Notes: generated by a model from the sequence alone, not told the origin. Counted from the stretch's first letter, positions 52,578 to 61,895 are shown. The stretch: 64,000 bases of DNA from Rs1 sp029027825 (GCA_029027825.1 CP093399.1:4402001-4466000), one strand, 5' to 3'. A program made the numbers and translations.

Positions 52578-53450
52578 TCACAGTTTGGTAAGATCACCGT
52601 ACAATTCGGGGCGGCGATCACGGAGAAATTGCCATCCGGTACGCACTTCTTTGATCATATTTAAATCGATTTCATGTACCAGTAGCTCGTCTTGGTCGGC
52701 GCTCGCCTGCGCCTCGATCTGGCCTAGTGGGTTGACGATATAGCTGGATCCATAGAATTCACCCATTTTGTCATCCCAAGGCTGTTCTTTACCGACCCGG
52801 TTAATCGCACCGATAAAGACCCCGTTAGCAGCGGCGGAGGCGGGTTGTTCCAGTTCCCATAAATACTTACTCTTACCCACCACTGTTGCAGATGGGTTGA
52901 CAATATATTCAGCGCCGTTCAAGGCGAGTGCTCGCCAGCCTTCAGGAAAATGTCGGTCGTAACATATGTATACGCCTAGCTTACAATATTTGGTATCGAA
53001 GACTGGGTAGCCTAGATTACCTGGCTTGAAATACAGTTTTTCCCAGAAACCTGGGGCTGTATCGGGGATGTGAGTTTTTCGATATTTACCTAAATAGCTG
53101 CCATCTGCATCAATAACCGCCGCGGTATTGTAGTAAACGCCCGGTAGGTCTTCTTCATAGATAGGCACGACAATCACCATGTTGTGTTTTTTTGCCTGAG
53201 CTTGCATAAGCTGTACCGTGTGGCCTTCGGGGATTTTTTCAGCGCTGGCGTACCATTTTTTATCTTGGCTAGGGCAAAAATAAGGAGTGGTAAAAACCTC
53301 TTGAAAACAAAGTACTTGTACACCTTGTTCAGCGGCTTTTTCTATCAGCGGGATATGTGCGGCAATCATTTGATCGCGGATCGATTCAGTCGATTGGTCG
53401 GTGCTGCCTTTGAGGGCCATTTGGATTAAGCCACACTTGATTTTTTTCAT
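52578..53450 (-). CDS. N-carbamoyl-beta-alanine amidohydrolase (beta-ureidopropionase, nitrilase superfamily)
   Basis: Hydrolyses N-carbamoyl-beta-alanine (or its methyl analogue) to beta-alanine, CO2 and ammonia, third step of reductive pyrimidine degradation. 290 aa, one nitrilase/CN-hydrolase domain. Catalytic triad by motif: Glu in CFQEVFTTPYF, Lys in GKYRKTHIPD, Cys in GVYICYDRHFPEG. The downstream residues IVNPSATVVGKSKYLWELEQPASAAANG match bacterial ureidopropionases closely. Pseudomonas strains use an unrelated M20-type PydC for this step, so this is the nitrilase alternative. On the same strand as the permease and hydantoinase. Confidence 0.9.
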   Translation of the reverse strand: MKKIKCGLIQMALKGSTDQSTESIRDQMIAAHIPLIEKAAEQGVQVLCFQEVFTTPYFCPSQDKKWYASAEKIPEGHTVQLMQAQAKKHNMVIVVPIYEEDLPGVYYNTAAVIDADGSYLGKYRKTHIPDTAPGFWEKLYFKPGNLGYPVFDTKYCKLGVYICYDRHFPEGWRALALNGAEYIVNPSATVVGKSKYLWELEQPASAAANGVFIGAINRVGKEQPWDDKMGEFYGSSYIVNPLGQIEAQASADQDELLVHEIDLNMIKEVRTGWQFLRDRRPELYGDLTKL

Positions 53451-53493
53451 TACTTTGCCTCAGGTTTAATCCCATATCAGGGAAAATTGAACA

Positions 53494-53673
53494 GAGAGCT
53501 CTGCATAACTTACCCAGAGGGTATGATAACTGCGCTCGGTAATACGGCGTTAAAAACCGGCTCAACATGCTCATTTACACCAGTAATACCCATAAAAAGG
53601 GGCACACTGATTCCGCTATCTCGCCGGTTTTTGCCTTGTCTTACCTTCGCTCGCAACGTTATGCAGAGGTCTC
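53494..53673. mobile_element. MITE copy 3 (180 bp) with perfect target duplication
   Basis: Ends GAGAGCTCTGCATAACTT and, reverse-complemented, GAGACCTCTGCATAACGT. Flanked by an exact 5-bp direct repeat GAACA (53489-53493 and 53674-53678). It lies upstream of the ureidopropionase gene, starting 43 bp before its ATG, so it may have displaced or supplied that gene's promoter. The remaining gap to 54043 is AT-rich with no gene. Confidence 0.92.
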
Positions 53674-54043
53674 GAACAGTAATAAGATCGAGAATTTGCA
53701 GAAAACCTACGGCAAAGATAGATAAATAACTCATTTCAAAACGACCAAGCAGCCAGCCATACAAAACGTTTAGCTGTGTGCTAATTGATCAGTTTTATTC
53801 TTCAAAAGCAATAGATTAACAGTGATGTTGAGCTGCTTTTGACTACTGTATGACTGCTTTCGATTAGAAATTAGCCCCGTTTAGCTAGGACACTGTCGTC
53901 AGCCAGAATGATCAATATTTAGTTATTATATTTATTTTTACCATTTGGTAAATATTATGACGGGAGATTATAGTTGGCAAGAGAAAATTGTAAAAATTTT
54001 AATCAATCAGTTAAAGTATATAAAAATCAGATAGTTGAATCTA

Positions 54044-54976
54044 TTATTTATCTTTGTCTAGCTGTTCTAGGTAGCAGTTAAGCACTAAGTTGGCACTGCT
54101 GCCCTTGCGACTGATCGCTGAAATGGGAGTTTTGAAGTGTAGCTCATCGGCTAATAATGCCCGTAAAGTACCTTCTGCGAGCCAGCGCTGAGCGAAGTGA
54201 TCCGGTAGGAAGCCTATGTAGTGTCCGGTTAAAATTAAGAAGGCAATCCCCTCTCGATCAGTCGCGGTGGCGGTACCGTTCAAATGTTGAAATAACGATT
54301 TAATACTCGCCGATTGGGCATAAGCTGGAAGCACAGCATCATAAGTTTCAATCAGCTCAATCGTTAGTTTGTCGGGCGCTAAAGCGAATAGCGGATGGGT
54401 ATCGCTGCAGTAGAGATGAGATTGCTCATCATACAAGGCAATATAATCTAGCCCGGGGAGCTTTTTCGAGACGGTAATTACTCCCGTGTGTAACTTACCA
54501 TCTAGCACTCCCATTTCAATGTCTGCTGGGGGCACCATACGAATATTAATTTTTACCTCAGGTCCTCGCTGTTTAAGGTTGCTCAGCGCTTGGGTGATTT
54601 TCATTTTCGGCATAGTGACCAAAGTATCGGTGATACCAATGTTGAGTTCGCCCTTAAGCTGGTGGTGAATACTGTTGACTTGGGTGCGAAAATTTTCCAG
54701 TGCAGAAAACAACTGCAGCGTCGCCTGATAAACTTCATCACCTTGATTAGTCATCGAAAAGCCACTGCGGCCGCGCTGGCAAAGCTTCAGTGATAAACGG
54801 TGTTCAAGATCACTCATCGCAATGCTAATCGCCGCCCTGGATATATTTAGCTCCACCTCGGCATTGGTGAATCCTCCGCATTCGACCACCGCTTTAAAAA
54901 TCTTTAACAAGCGTATATCGGTGTCTGCTAAACGTCCTGCTAATCCTTTGGGTCGCTGATTTAGTTTGTTCTGCAT
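54044..54976 (-). CDS. LysR-family regulator of the beta-alanine branch
   Basis: 310 aa. Helix-turn-helix at about residues 33-55 (GGFTNAEVELNISRAAISIAMSDLEHRLSLKLCQRGRSGF), then a substrate-binding domain from about 105 (GELNIGITDTLVTMPKMKITQAL). The aminotransferase gene starts about 195 bp away on the opposite strand, as in the Pseudomonas bau locus where a LysR protein controls bauA, so it probably responds to beta-alanine (inference). Confidence 0.9.
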   Translation of the reverse strand: MQNKLNQRPKGLAGRLADTDIRLLKIFKAVVECGGFTNAEVELNISRAAISIAMSDLEHRLSLKLCQRGRSGFSMTNQGDEVYQATLQLFSALENFRTQVNSIHHQLKGELNIGITDTLVTMPKMKITQALSNLKQRGPEVKINIRMVPPADIEMGVLDGKLHTGVITVSKKLPGLDYIALYDEQSHLYCSDTHPLFALAPDKLTIELIETYDAVLPAYAQSASIKSLFQHLNGTATATDREGIAFLILTGHYIGFLPDHFAQRWLAEGTLRALLADELHFKTPISAISRKGSSANLVLNCYLEQLDKDK

Positions 54977-55172
54977 CGGGTAATCCTCAGGGTTGTTAGT
55001 CTGCGCGTATTAACTCAGGTTCTAGCAGTGCAGCTCTCGAGTTCAGTACAGCTTAATTTCTATAATTAGGTAAGTAAATACTAATCTAAGTTTAAGTAAA
55101 TTTAAATTTTTCGCTAGTGAGTTTAAGTGCACACTCGAATTATTAAACAATCATCGAATAGTGAGGATGACG

Positions 55173-56516
55173 ATGTCTGAATTTAATTTAGAAAAATCGG
55201 CGGGTCTGTCTCGTCAAGAGTTAGAAGCGTATTGGATGCCGTATACGGCCAATCGCCAGTTCAAAGCAGATCCACGTATGATCGTCAAAGGTGACGGCTG
55301 TTACTTAACAGATGCGACCGGGCGTAGAGTCTTTGATGGGCTATCGGGCTTGTGGACTTGCGGTGCTGGTCACAGTCGCAGAGAAATTGCTGAGGCGGTC
55401 GGCAAGCAGTTAACGGAATTGGATTATGCGCCGGCATTTCAATACGGTCATCCAAAAGCGTTTCAACTGGCTAATCGCATCAAAGAGTTGATGCCAGAAG
55501 GTCTGGATTATGTGTTTTTTACTGATTCAGGCTCCGAAGCTGCGGATACTTCGCTTAAAATTGCCCGCGCCTACTGGCGTAAAAAGGGTCAGGCGAGCAA
55601 GACCAAATTGATAGGTCGCGCCAAGGGTTATCACGGCGTTAACTTTGGTGGTTTTAGCCTGGGAGGCATCGGTGCCAACCGCACCGTATTTGGCCAAGGT
55701 GTCGACTGTGATCACTTGCCACATACGCTGCTCAAAGAAAATGCTTTCAGCAAATCAATGCCAAAAAATGGGGTTGAAAAGGCCGATGAACTACTGGAGC
55801 TGATTGAATTGCACGACGCATCAAACATCGCCGCAGTGATCATTGAGCCTATGGCGGGTTCTGCTGGGGTGCTACCACCTCCAGTAGGGTACTTAAAAAG
55901 GCTACGCGAAATTTGCGATCAGCACAATATACTCTTGATCTTTGATGAGGTGATTAGCGCTTTTGGTCGGATCGGTGCATACACCGCTGCCGAAGAGTTT
56001 GGCGTGACACCGGATCTGTTAAATGTGGCCAAACAGCTGACCAATGGCGCTGTGCCTATGGGTGCAGTGATCGCCAGCAGTGAAATTTATCAAACTTTCA
56101 TGGATACTGGTGGTTCAGAACATGCGATTGAGTTGCCACATGGTTACACTTATTCTGGACACCCGGTTGCCTGTGCAGCGGCCTTGGCTTCTTTAGATAT
56201 CTTAAAGAATGATCAATTAATCCCGCGCGTTAGAGAGATTAGCCCAGTGTTTGAAGAGGCGCTACACGGCTTGAAAGGCTGCAAATACGTCACTGATATT
56301 CGCAATTATGGTTTGGCGGGCGCTCTACAAATTGAAGCGATTCCAGGTGATCCTGGCAAGAGACCTTATGAAATAGCGATGAAGTGCTGGGAAAAAGGTT
56401 TTTACGTGCGCTACGGTGGTGACACTATTCAATTGGGTCTACCTTTTATAGTAGAGCCTGCAGAAATAGATAACTTAATGAATGCTCTCGGTGAGTCTAT
56501 TAACGAGCTGAGCTAG
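55173..56516 (+). CDS. bauA: Beta-alanine-pyruvate (omega-amino acid) aminotransferase
   Basis: PLP enzyme that moves the amino group of beta-alanine to pyruvate, giving malonate semialdehyde and alanine. From the ATG at 55173 (GAGGA 6 nt upstream) it is 447 aa. Class III motifs: YWMPYTANRQFK, SGLWTCGAGHSRREI, FTDSGSEAADTSLKIARAYW, KGYHGVNFGG, LIFDEVISAFGR with the PLP-binding Asp, and the Schiff-base Lys in NVAKQLTNGAVPMGAV. These match Pseudomonas omega-amino-acid:pyruvate transaminases. It links the hydantoinase branch to the dehydrogenase 385 bp downstream. Confidence 0.93.
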   Translation: MSEFNLEKSAGLSRQELEAYWMPYTANRQFKADPRMIVKGDGCYLTDATGRRVFDGLSGLWTCGAGHSRREIAEAVGKQLTELDYAPAFQYGHPKAFQLANRIKELMPEGLDYVFFTDSGSEAADTSLKIARAYWRKKGQASKTKLIGRAKGYHGVNFGGFSLGGIGANRTVFGQGVDCDHLPHTLLKENAFSKSMPKNGVEKADELLELIELHDASNIAAVIIEPMAGSAGVLPPPVGYLKRLREICDQHNILLIFDEVISAFGRIGAYTAAEEFGVTPDLLNVAKQLTNGAVPMGAVIASSEIYQTFMDTGGSEHAIELPHGYTYSGHPVACAAALASLDILKNDQLIPRVREISPVFEEALHGLKGCKYVTDIRNYGLAGALQIEAIPGDPGKRPYEIAMKCWEKGFYVRYGGDTIQLGLPFIVEPAEIDNLMNALGESINELS

Positions 56517-56900
56517 TTTTTATCGATGCTATTTATATTATCGATACTAGCAACACTTAGCAAAACCCTGTTAATTGAAGAAGTGCGACCTTTGCGCTTG
56601 GCATTTGTCGCAATCACCATAAATAAATGGCTGATTCAATAGCAGCACAGTAGTGCTAAAGTACAGACCTGAATTGCTGGTTTCACAGTGAATGCAGAGC
56701 GTAAGATAAATAATTTATGCTCAGCGTCGCATGGAAGCCGCTAATTTTGGTGCAAGTTAAGATTACACCTTGATCTGTGTCCTTTTAATACAAGGTTGCA
56801 GATTTATTATTTAATATTGAAAATTTTTATCCGCTTTTGGTCAGATTAAGATCATCTTTTAAGTGAGTGATAGGATTTTCAGCGTAAACTCGAGGTTAGA
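56517..56900. other. Gene-free gap between aminotransferase and dehydrogenase genes
   Basis: 384 bp with no supported reading frame. It contains an ACCTGAATT motif near 56668 that resembles one arm of the GATTCAGGT element. A separate promoter for the dehydrogenase is likely here, but I could not point to one. Confidence 0.4.
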
Positions 56901-58391
56901 ATGAACACAATAGGACACATGATTAATGGCGTAAACGTTGCCGATAGCGAACGCACTCAAGACGTTTTCAATCCATCTACTGGTGAAGTAGCTAAGCAAG
57001 TGGCGCTCGCTAGTCAAGAGACAGTCGAAGATGCAATCGCCGCGGCGCAGGCAGCTTTTCCTGCATGGCGTAATACTCCGGTGGCTAAGCGTGCACGTGT
57101 GATGTTCAAGTTTAAGCAACTCCTGGAAGATAACGCTGAGAAAATTTGTCAGTTGATTGGTGAGGAACACGGTAAAATTTCCCACGATGCGATGGGTGAG
57201 TTACAGCGCGGCATCGAGAACGTTGAATTCGCATGCTATGCGCCACAGTTGCTAAAAGGTGAGCACAGTAAAAATGTTGGGCCAGCTATCGATTCATGGA
57301 GCGAGTTTCAGCCACTAGGTGTGGTTGCCGGTATTACGCCGTTTAACTTTCCTGCCATGGTGCCTCTGTGGATGTACCCAATGGCGATTGTCTGCGGTAA
57401 CTGCTTTATTTTAAAGCCATCAGAGCGTGACCCTTCCTCTACAATGTTCATCGCGCAGCTATTAATTGATGCGGGTTTACCGGTCGGAGTGATGAATGTG
57501 GTCAATGGTGACAAAGTCGCGGTTGATACTTTGTTAACGGATAAAAGAGTAATGGCGGTTAGCTTTGTTGGATCAACGCCAATTGCCGAGTACATCTACA
57601 CGACAGCCAGTGCTAACGGCAAGCGTTGCCAAGCGTTAGGTGGAGCTAAAAACCATGCGATCATTATGCCTGATGCCGATATGGATAACGCGGCACAAGC
57701 CTTAATAGGCGCAGCATTTGGATCCTCTGGCGAGCGTTGCATGGCACTGTCTTGCGTAGTCGCGGTTGGCGATCAAGCAGCTGATCAATTGATTGAAAAA
57801 TTGAAAAAAGGCATGGCAAGTTTAAAAGTAGGTGCCTACTCAGATAGCTCTAACGATTTTGGTCCGGTGATCACTAAAGCGCATAAAGATAAAGTGAATG
57901 GCTATATTACCGGTGCTGAAAATGATGGTGCAACGATCGTTGTCGATGGACGTAATCCTAAAGTTGAAGGCTTTGAAAACGGCTATTTTGTCGGCGGCAC
58001 TTTAATTGATAATGTAACCACCGATATGGTGAGTTACAAAGAAGAAATTTTTGGTCCAGTACTGGTCGTGGTACGGGTTAATACTATGCAGGAGGCAATG
58101 GAGCTTATCGATAGCCATGAATATGGCAACGGTACTTGTATCTTCACTCGAGATGGTGAAGCAGCACGTTACTTTAGCGATAATATTCAAGTGGGAATGG
58201 TCGGCATCAACGTGCCATTACCAGTGCCTGTATCCTACCACAGCTTTGGTGGTTGGAAGCGTTCACTGTTTGGTGACTTACATGCTTACGGCCCTGATTC
58301 AGTCAGGTTCTACACTAAGCGTAAAACTATTACTCAGCGCTGGCCATCAGCGGGTGTTCGTGAAGGGGCGCAGTTCGCTTTCCCATCGTAA
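56901..58391 (+). CDS. mmsA: CoA-acylating methylmalonate/malonate-semialdehyde dehydrogenase
   Basis: Oxidises malonate semialdehyde (from beta-alanine) to acetyl-CoA and CO2, or methylmalonate semialdehyde to propionyl-CoA, with NAD. 496 aa, the usual size. NAD-binding SFVGSTPIAEYIYTTA, glutamate-type helix LGGAKNHAIIMPDAD, catalytic Cys in FGSSGERCMALSCVV, and C-terminal YHSFGGWKRSLFGD...VRFYTKRKTITQRWP, which is diagnostic for MmsA/IolA. It ends the pyrimidine and beta-alanine route. Confidence 0.95.
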   Translation: MNTIGHMINGVNVADSERTQDVFNPSTGEVAKQVALASQETVEDAIAAAQAAFPAWRNTPVAKRARVMFKFKQLLEDNAEKICQLIGEEHGKISHDAMGELQRGIENVEFACYAPQLLKGEHSKNVGPAIDSWSEFQPLGVVAGITPFNFPAMVPLWMYPMAIVCGNCFILKPSERDPSSTMFIAQLLIDAGLPVGVMNVVNGDKVAVDTLLTDKRVMAVSFVGSTPIAEYIYTTASANGKRCQALGGAKNHAIIMPDADMDNAAQALIGAAFGSSGERCMALSCVVAVGDQAADQLIEKLKKGMASLKVGAYSDSSNDFGPVITKAHKDKVNGYITGAENDGATIVVDGRNPKVEGFENGYFVGGTLIDNVTTDMVSYKEEIFGPVLVVVRVNTMQEAMELIDSHEYGNGTCIFTRDGEAARYFSDNIQVGMVGINVPLPVPVSYHSFGGWKRSLFGDLHAYGPDSVRFYTKRKTITQRWPSAGVREGAQFAFPS

Positions 58392-58407
58392 ACACGGCTT
58401 ATTGAGC

Positions 58408-58443
58408 GCCGCGCCGAATCTTGCATGCATGATTCGGCGCGGC
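58408..58443. terminator. Strong bidirectional terminator hairpin
   Basis: Perfect 13-bp GC-rich stem GCCGCGCCGAATC / GATTCGGCGCGGC with a 10-nt loop, between the convergent dehydrogenase and hemW genes. Confidence 0.8.
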
Positions 58444-58481
58444 ACATATATCTTGATAAAAATTAGTTGTGCAGAGCTCTT

Positions 58482-59654
58482 TTAGACAAAGTATTCTAAT
58501 AAATCATTTAAAAACAGAGCGCCTTGCTTAGTGGGGGCTATTCTCTGGTCAACTTGCAACAAGCCTTTGCGCTGTGCAAGCAGTAGCTCTTTTTCAATGG
58601 AGGCTAAAGATTGGCCGGTACGCTGTTGATAAAACTGAGTGGGCACGCCATCAATTAAGCGCAATGCATTCATCATAAATTCAAAAGGCAGCTCATCTGC
58701 TTTAATTAAATTTTGCCCTCCGACTAAATCAACACTGTTCAAATAGGCCTTAGGTGAACGCTTTTTCCAGCGCCTGTGCACCTCTAAACTATTCTTTTGT
58801 GCATCCCAAAAACTCAATTTGCCATGTGCTCCTGCGCCGATCCCGAAGTAGTCACCAAATTGCCAGTAATTGATATTGTGTTGCGCTTGACTGTCGGCTT
58901 GAGCGTAAGCGGAAATTTCATACTGGTTAAAACCGGCGTCACTAATTAGCGCTTGGCCCTGTTGTTGAATATCCCACAGAATATCTAAATCGGGCAGGGT
59001 GGGAGGTCGGGCGTGGAACTCAGTATTGGGCTCTATAGTCAGTTGATACCAAGAGAGATGATCAGAGCCGAGCGCTAGGCCAGTGGCTAAATCTTGCATG
59101 GCTTGAGCGGGGGTTTGCTCGGCTAAGCCATGCATTAAATCGATATTGATATGGTCAAAACCAATTCGTTGCGCGGCACTAATCGCCTTGCTTGCCTCCG
59201 CGCTGGAATGCACGCGCCCCAGTAGTGCTAAATGCTGATCGTTGAAACTCTGTACACCGATAGATAAACGGTTGACCCCCGCGGCTTTAAAACCTTCAAA
59301 GCGCTGCTGCTCGAAAGTACCGGGGTTTGCCTCCATAGTGATTTCAATATTACTGGCAAAAGGCACTATTTTGTCGGCGCCGTGCAGAATTTCAGCGATA
59401 GCCGACGCGCTAAATAAACTTGGGGTTCCACCACCGATAAAAATGCTGCTGATCTCTCGTCCTTGGGCGGCTTCTCGCTCGTGATTCAAATCCGCCAGTA
59501 AGGTTTTAACGTATGCTTGCTCGGGGATTTCGCCACGTACCGCGTGCGAGTTGAAGTCACAGTATGGGCATTTTCGAATGCACCAGGGAATGTGAATATA
59601 CAGCGCTAGTGGCGGCAGAGCTGGTGGTTGTGCTGGGTTGTTGTTGATTGGCAT
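58482..59654 (-). CDS. hemW: HemW, radical SAM haem chaperone (coproporphyrinogen III oxidase-like)
   Basis: 390 aa, cytoplasmic. Radical-SAM cluster motif WCIRKCPYCDFNSH (CxxxCxxC), GGGTPSLFS, ANPGTFE and NRLSIGVQSF, then the C-terminal HemN-like domain. HemN's extra N-terminal region is absent, and the length fits HemW, which binds haem and delivers it, rather than the oxidase. Part of the conserved rdgB-hemW pair. Confidence 0.93.
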   Translation of the reverse strand: MPINNNPAQPPALPPLALYIHIPWCIRKCPYCDFNSHAVRGEIPEQAYVKTLLADLNHEREAAQGREISSIFIGGGTPSLFSASAIAEILHGADKIVPFASNIEITMEANPGTFEQQRFEGFKAAGVNRLSIGVQSFNDQHLALLGRVHSSAEASKAISAAQRIGFDHINIDLMHGLAEQTPAQAMQDLATGLALGSDHLSWYQLTIEPNTEFHARPPTLPDLDILWDIQQQGQALISDAGFNQYEISAYAQADSQAQHNINYWQFGDYFGIGAGAHGKLSFWDAQKNSLEVHRRWKKRSPKAYLNSVDLVGGQNLIKADELPFEFMMNALRLIDGVPTQFYQQRTGQSLASIEKELLLAQRKGLLQVDQRIAPTKQGALFLNDLLEYFV

Positions 59655-59712
59655 TAATCTAGTTGACTGTATTATCGGGTTGAAGTTAGGGGCGGTGTAA
59701 AAGTATTGATAG

Positions 59713-60324
59713 CTATTTTAAATAGCTATCTATCTTTTGGACAAAGTCCTCTACGGATTGACCTCGATTACTGATGCTGTGCTTTTGTGCTGGGCTTAGC
59801 TCGGCCGATGATTTCGATTGACCGTCAATTAAGCTCGGCTCAACTAAAAAGATTGGGTCGTAACCAAAGCCTGCCTCGCCTCTGGCTGTGGTTAAAATAC
59901 TGCCCTGCAAAGTCCCCTGGCAGATAAGCGGAGTCGGATCGTTTGCGTGGCGCATAAATACCAGCGCACAGCGAAATCTAGCGCTGCGTTTATCGTCCTC
60001 TACCCCCGCCATAGCTGCTAATAACTTAAGGTTGTTCGCCGCATCGCCGTCCCCTGAATAACGTGAAGAATAAATACCAGGGGCACCTAACAGCGCATCA
60101 ACTTCTAAACCTGAATCGTCTGCTAAAGCTGGCAAACCAGTGGCTTGACAGGCATGTCTGGCTTTTAAAATAGCATTCTCGACAAAGGTTAACCCAGTTT
60201 CATCGGCGTCGCTGACGTTTAATGACTGTTGGCTAATTAGCTGAATGCGCATCGCGGCAAAAATTTCACCAAACTCTTTCAATTTACCTTTGTTGGAACT
60301 GGCTAGTACTATTTTGTCTATCAT
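59713..60324 (-). CDS. rdgB: XTP/dITP diphosphatase RdgB
   Basis: Removes non-canonical purine nucleotides (dITP, XTP) by pyrophosphate hydrolysis. 203 aa. Motifs SSNKGKLKEF at the N-terminus, ADDSGLEVDALLGAPGIYSSRYSG and GEAGFGYDPIFLVE, all in the family order. 58 bp upstream of hemW on the same strand. Confidence 0.95.
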   Translation of the reverse strand: MIDKIVLASSNKGKLKEFGEIFAAMRIQLISQQSLNVSDADETGLTFVENAILKARHACQATGLPALADDSGLEVDALLGAPGIYSSRYSGDGDAANNLKLLAAMAGVEDDKRSARFRCALVFMRHANDPTPLICQGTLQGSILTTARGEAGFGYDPIFLVEPSLIDGQSKSSAELSPAQKHSISNRGQSVEDFVQKIDSYLK

Positions 60325-60333
60325 TTAGGGGCT

Positions 60334-60807
60334 CTATTGGGCGTAAAATACTTGCGTTAAGGTCAGTTTTATCGGGGCTTGGTTCGGATCTGGTTGCAGT
60401 TCAATGGCAAAGTTCATTTGCTCTTCATCGGCAAAACGGAAACTGGCGATGTAGTAAATAGCGCGGTTTTTAGCGCTGCCTTCTACGATCGCTTTAAAGG
60501 TTAAGCTTTGCTGTTGGCGCAACAGGTTTTCCACGGTGCCACGGATAATACTTTTTACTGGTACAGTGCTGCCATCGTCCTGTTTCTTCAGCACCGCAAT
60601 ATTCAGCATGCCGGTATACTTACTGCGAATTAAATTGTTTTGCTTGGCGGCAGTCGCATCAATAGCGGTGCTATTAAAGGCGTTGTAGTGGATTATATAA
60701 TCAGGCGTTTCAAGAACGTTTTCAGCGCTAGCGCTCTGGCTAATAATAGTGAAACTCAGCGTGCTAAAAATTAGTATTTTGGCAATACTATTTAATAATT
60801 TTTTCAT
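60334..60807 (-). CDS. DUF4426 periplasmic protein
   Basis: 157 aa with signal peptide to about residue 28 (IISQSASAEN). Then YIIHYNAFNSTAIDATAAKQNNLIRSKYTGMLNIAVLKK, the DUF4426 opening, and a beta-rich remainder. In Pseudomonas it lies between metW and rdgB; function is unknown. 9 bp before rdgB. Confidence 0.9.
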   Translation of the reverse strand: MKKLLNSIAKILIFSTLSFTIISQSASAENVLETPDYIIHYNAFNSTAIDATAAKQNNLIRSKYTGMLNIAVLKKQDDGSTVPVKSIIRGTVENLLRQQQSLTFKAIVEGSAKNRAIYYIASFRFADEEQMNFAIELQPDPNQAPIKLTLTQVFYAQ

Positions 60808-60835
60808 CTATGTTTTTCTCATTACTTGGTCATAA

Positions 60836-61378
60836 TCAAATGATAAATTGACGCATTTGATATTGAATCAATTGAATCGATAGAATAACCACAATCGGCG
60901 ATAAATCAAAACCGCCAAGTGGAGGCAGCACTTTATTGACTAATTTATAGATGGGTGCCGTCACTTGCATAATCAACTGCGGTGCAGGATGGGGGCTGTC
61001 TGGTGCAATCCAACTGATAATGATAGAGCCTACCATTGCATAAAATATTACGTCTAAAAAGGTGTTAAACACACCGAGCGAAGCGTAGACACTGAGCATG
61101 GGGAGCGGGATGATTTGATTGCCGATCGCATAGGCGACATACAGCACAATTGCTTTAGCAACAAAGGCAAAAACTAACGGTGATATATCGATATTTAAAA
61201 TTTTAGGCAGTATTTTTTGCAGTGGAGCTAATACCGGTTTGGTGGCGCTTACCACGCCTTGGCAGATCGGATTGTAGTAATCGGCTTTGACTACTTGCAA
61301 TAAAAAACGTAACAGTAAAATGAAAATATATAATTCGCCCAAAGTGCGAATAATAAAAACTAGCGGATTTGTTTCCAT
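60836..61378 (-). CDS. yggT: YggT-family membrane protein
   Basis: 180 aa from the ATG at 61378 (a TTG five codons earlier is the alternative). Two YGGT repeats, each with a pair of helices: about 8-90 (RFLLQVVKADYYNPICQGVVSATKPVLAPLQKILP) and about 95-178 (AWIAPDSPHPAPQLIMQVTAPIYKLVNKVLPPLGG). Members are implicated in osmotic or envelope homeostasis. In this clade it normally follows proC and precedes metX; here proC is broken and metX/metW are absent. Confidence 0.9.
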   Translation of the reverse strand: METNPLVFIIRTLGELYIFILLLRFLLQVVKADYYNPICQGVVSATKPVLAPLQKILPKILNIDISPLVFAFVAKAIVLYVAYAIGNQIIPLPMLSVYASLGVFNTFLDVIFYAMVGSIIISWIAPDSPHPAPQLIMQVTAPIYKLVNKVLPPLGGFDLSPIVVILSIQLIQYQMRQFII

Positions 61379-61533
61379 AATTAAAGTGCCCAAGGTAGTG
61401 TTTGACTTAGGTTAAAGTTTAGCATTCAATTTACTGAATTGTTGTTAAAATCTAGGTCTAGCATGCAGTTATTGTGCTAGTGCAGGTAACAGGTGACTTT
61501 TGTATTGAAGGCAAGTAACCAAAGCCGCGACCA

Positions 61534-61836
61534 CTATCCCAGTTCAACGGCTAACTGTTTAGAGCGATTAATATTTTTCTGCATCCCCTGTTTAATTATC
61601 TCAGGAAGGTTTTCTTGCTCAAAATGCAGTATCGCCTGTTCAGTGGTGCCTTTGGGGGAGGTCACTCTACGGCGCAGTTCAGCGGGATCAACATCGCTGT
61701 GTTGCGCGATAGTCGCTGCGCCTTGTGCCGTCTGTAAGGCGAGCTGCTGCGCGACATCTTTAGGCAATCCCTGTGAGACTGCCGCATTGATCATTGCTTC
61801 CATTAACATGAAAAAATAAGCGGGGCCGGAACCGTA
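61534..61836 (-). pseudogene. proC: proC, pyrroline-5-carboxylate reductase, truncated: only the C-terminal part remains
   Basis: Reverse-strand translation gives GSGPAYFFMLMEAMINAAVSQGLP and then PAELRRRVTSPKGTTEQAILHFE, the end of ProC, which catalyses the last step of proline synthesis. About 100 residues survive; the NAD(P)-binding N-terminal ~165 residues are missing. The break is at codons just before GSGPAYF, where foreign sequence with an inverted repeat begins. An ATG at 61809 could start a fragment, which would lack cofactor binding. The cell would need another proC or acquire proline. Confidence 0.88.
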
Positions 61837-61895
61837 ATCAATAGGGTCATATAATACTTAGGTCGGTTTATCAATTTATTCTGACCCCGTTGATT
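61836..61895. repeat. Inverted repeat at the island/proC junction
   Basis: AATCAATAGGGTCATA (from 61836) pairs with TATTCTGACCCCGTTGATT (to 61895), an imperfect inverted repeat starting exactly at the proC break. GGGTCAGA-type ends like this occur around some insertion elements, but no transposase is present in view. Confidence 0.6.
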
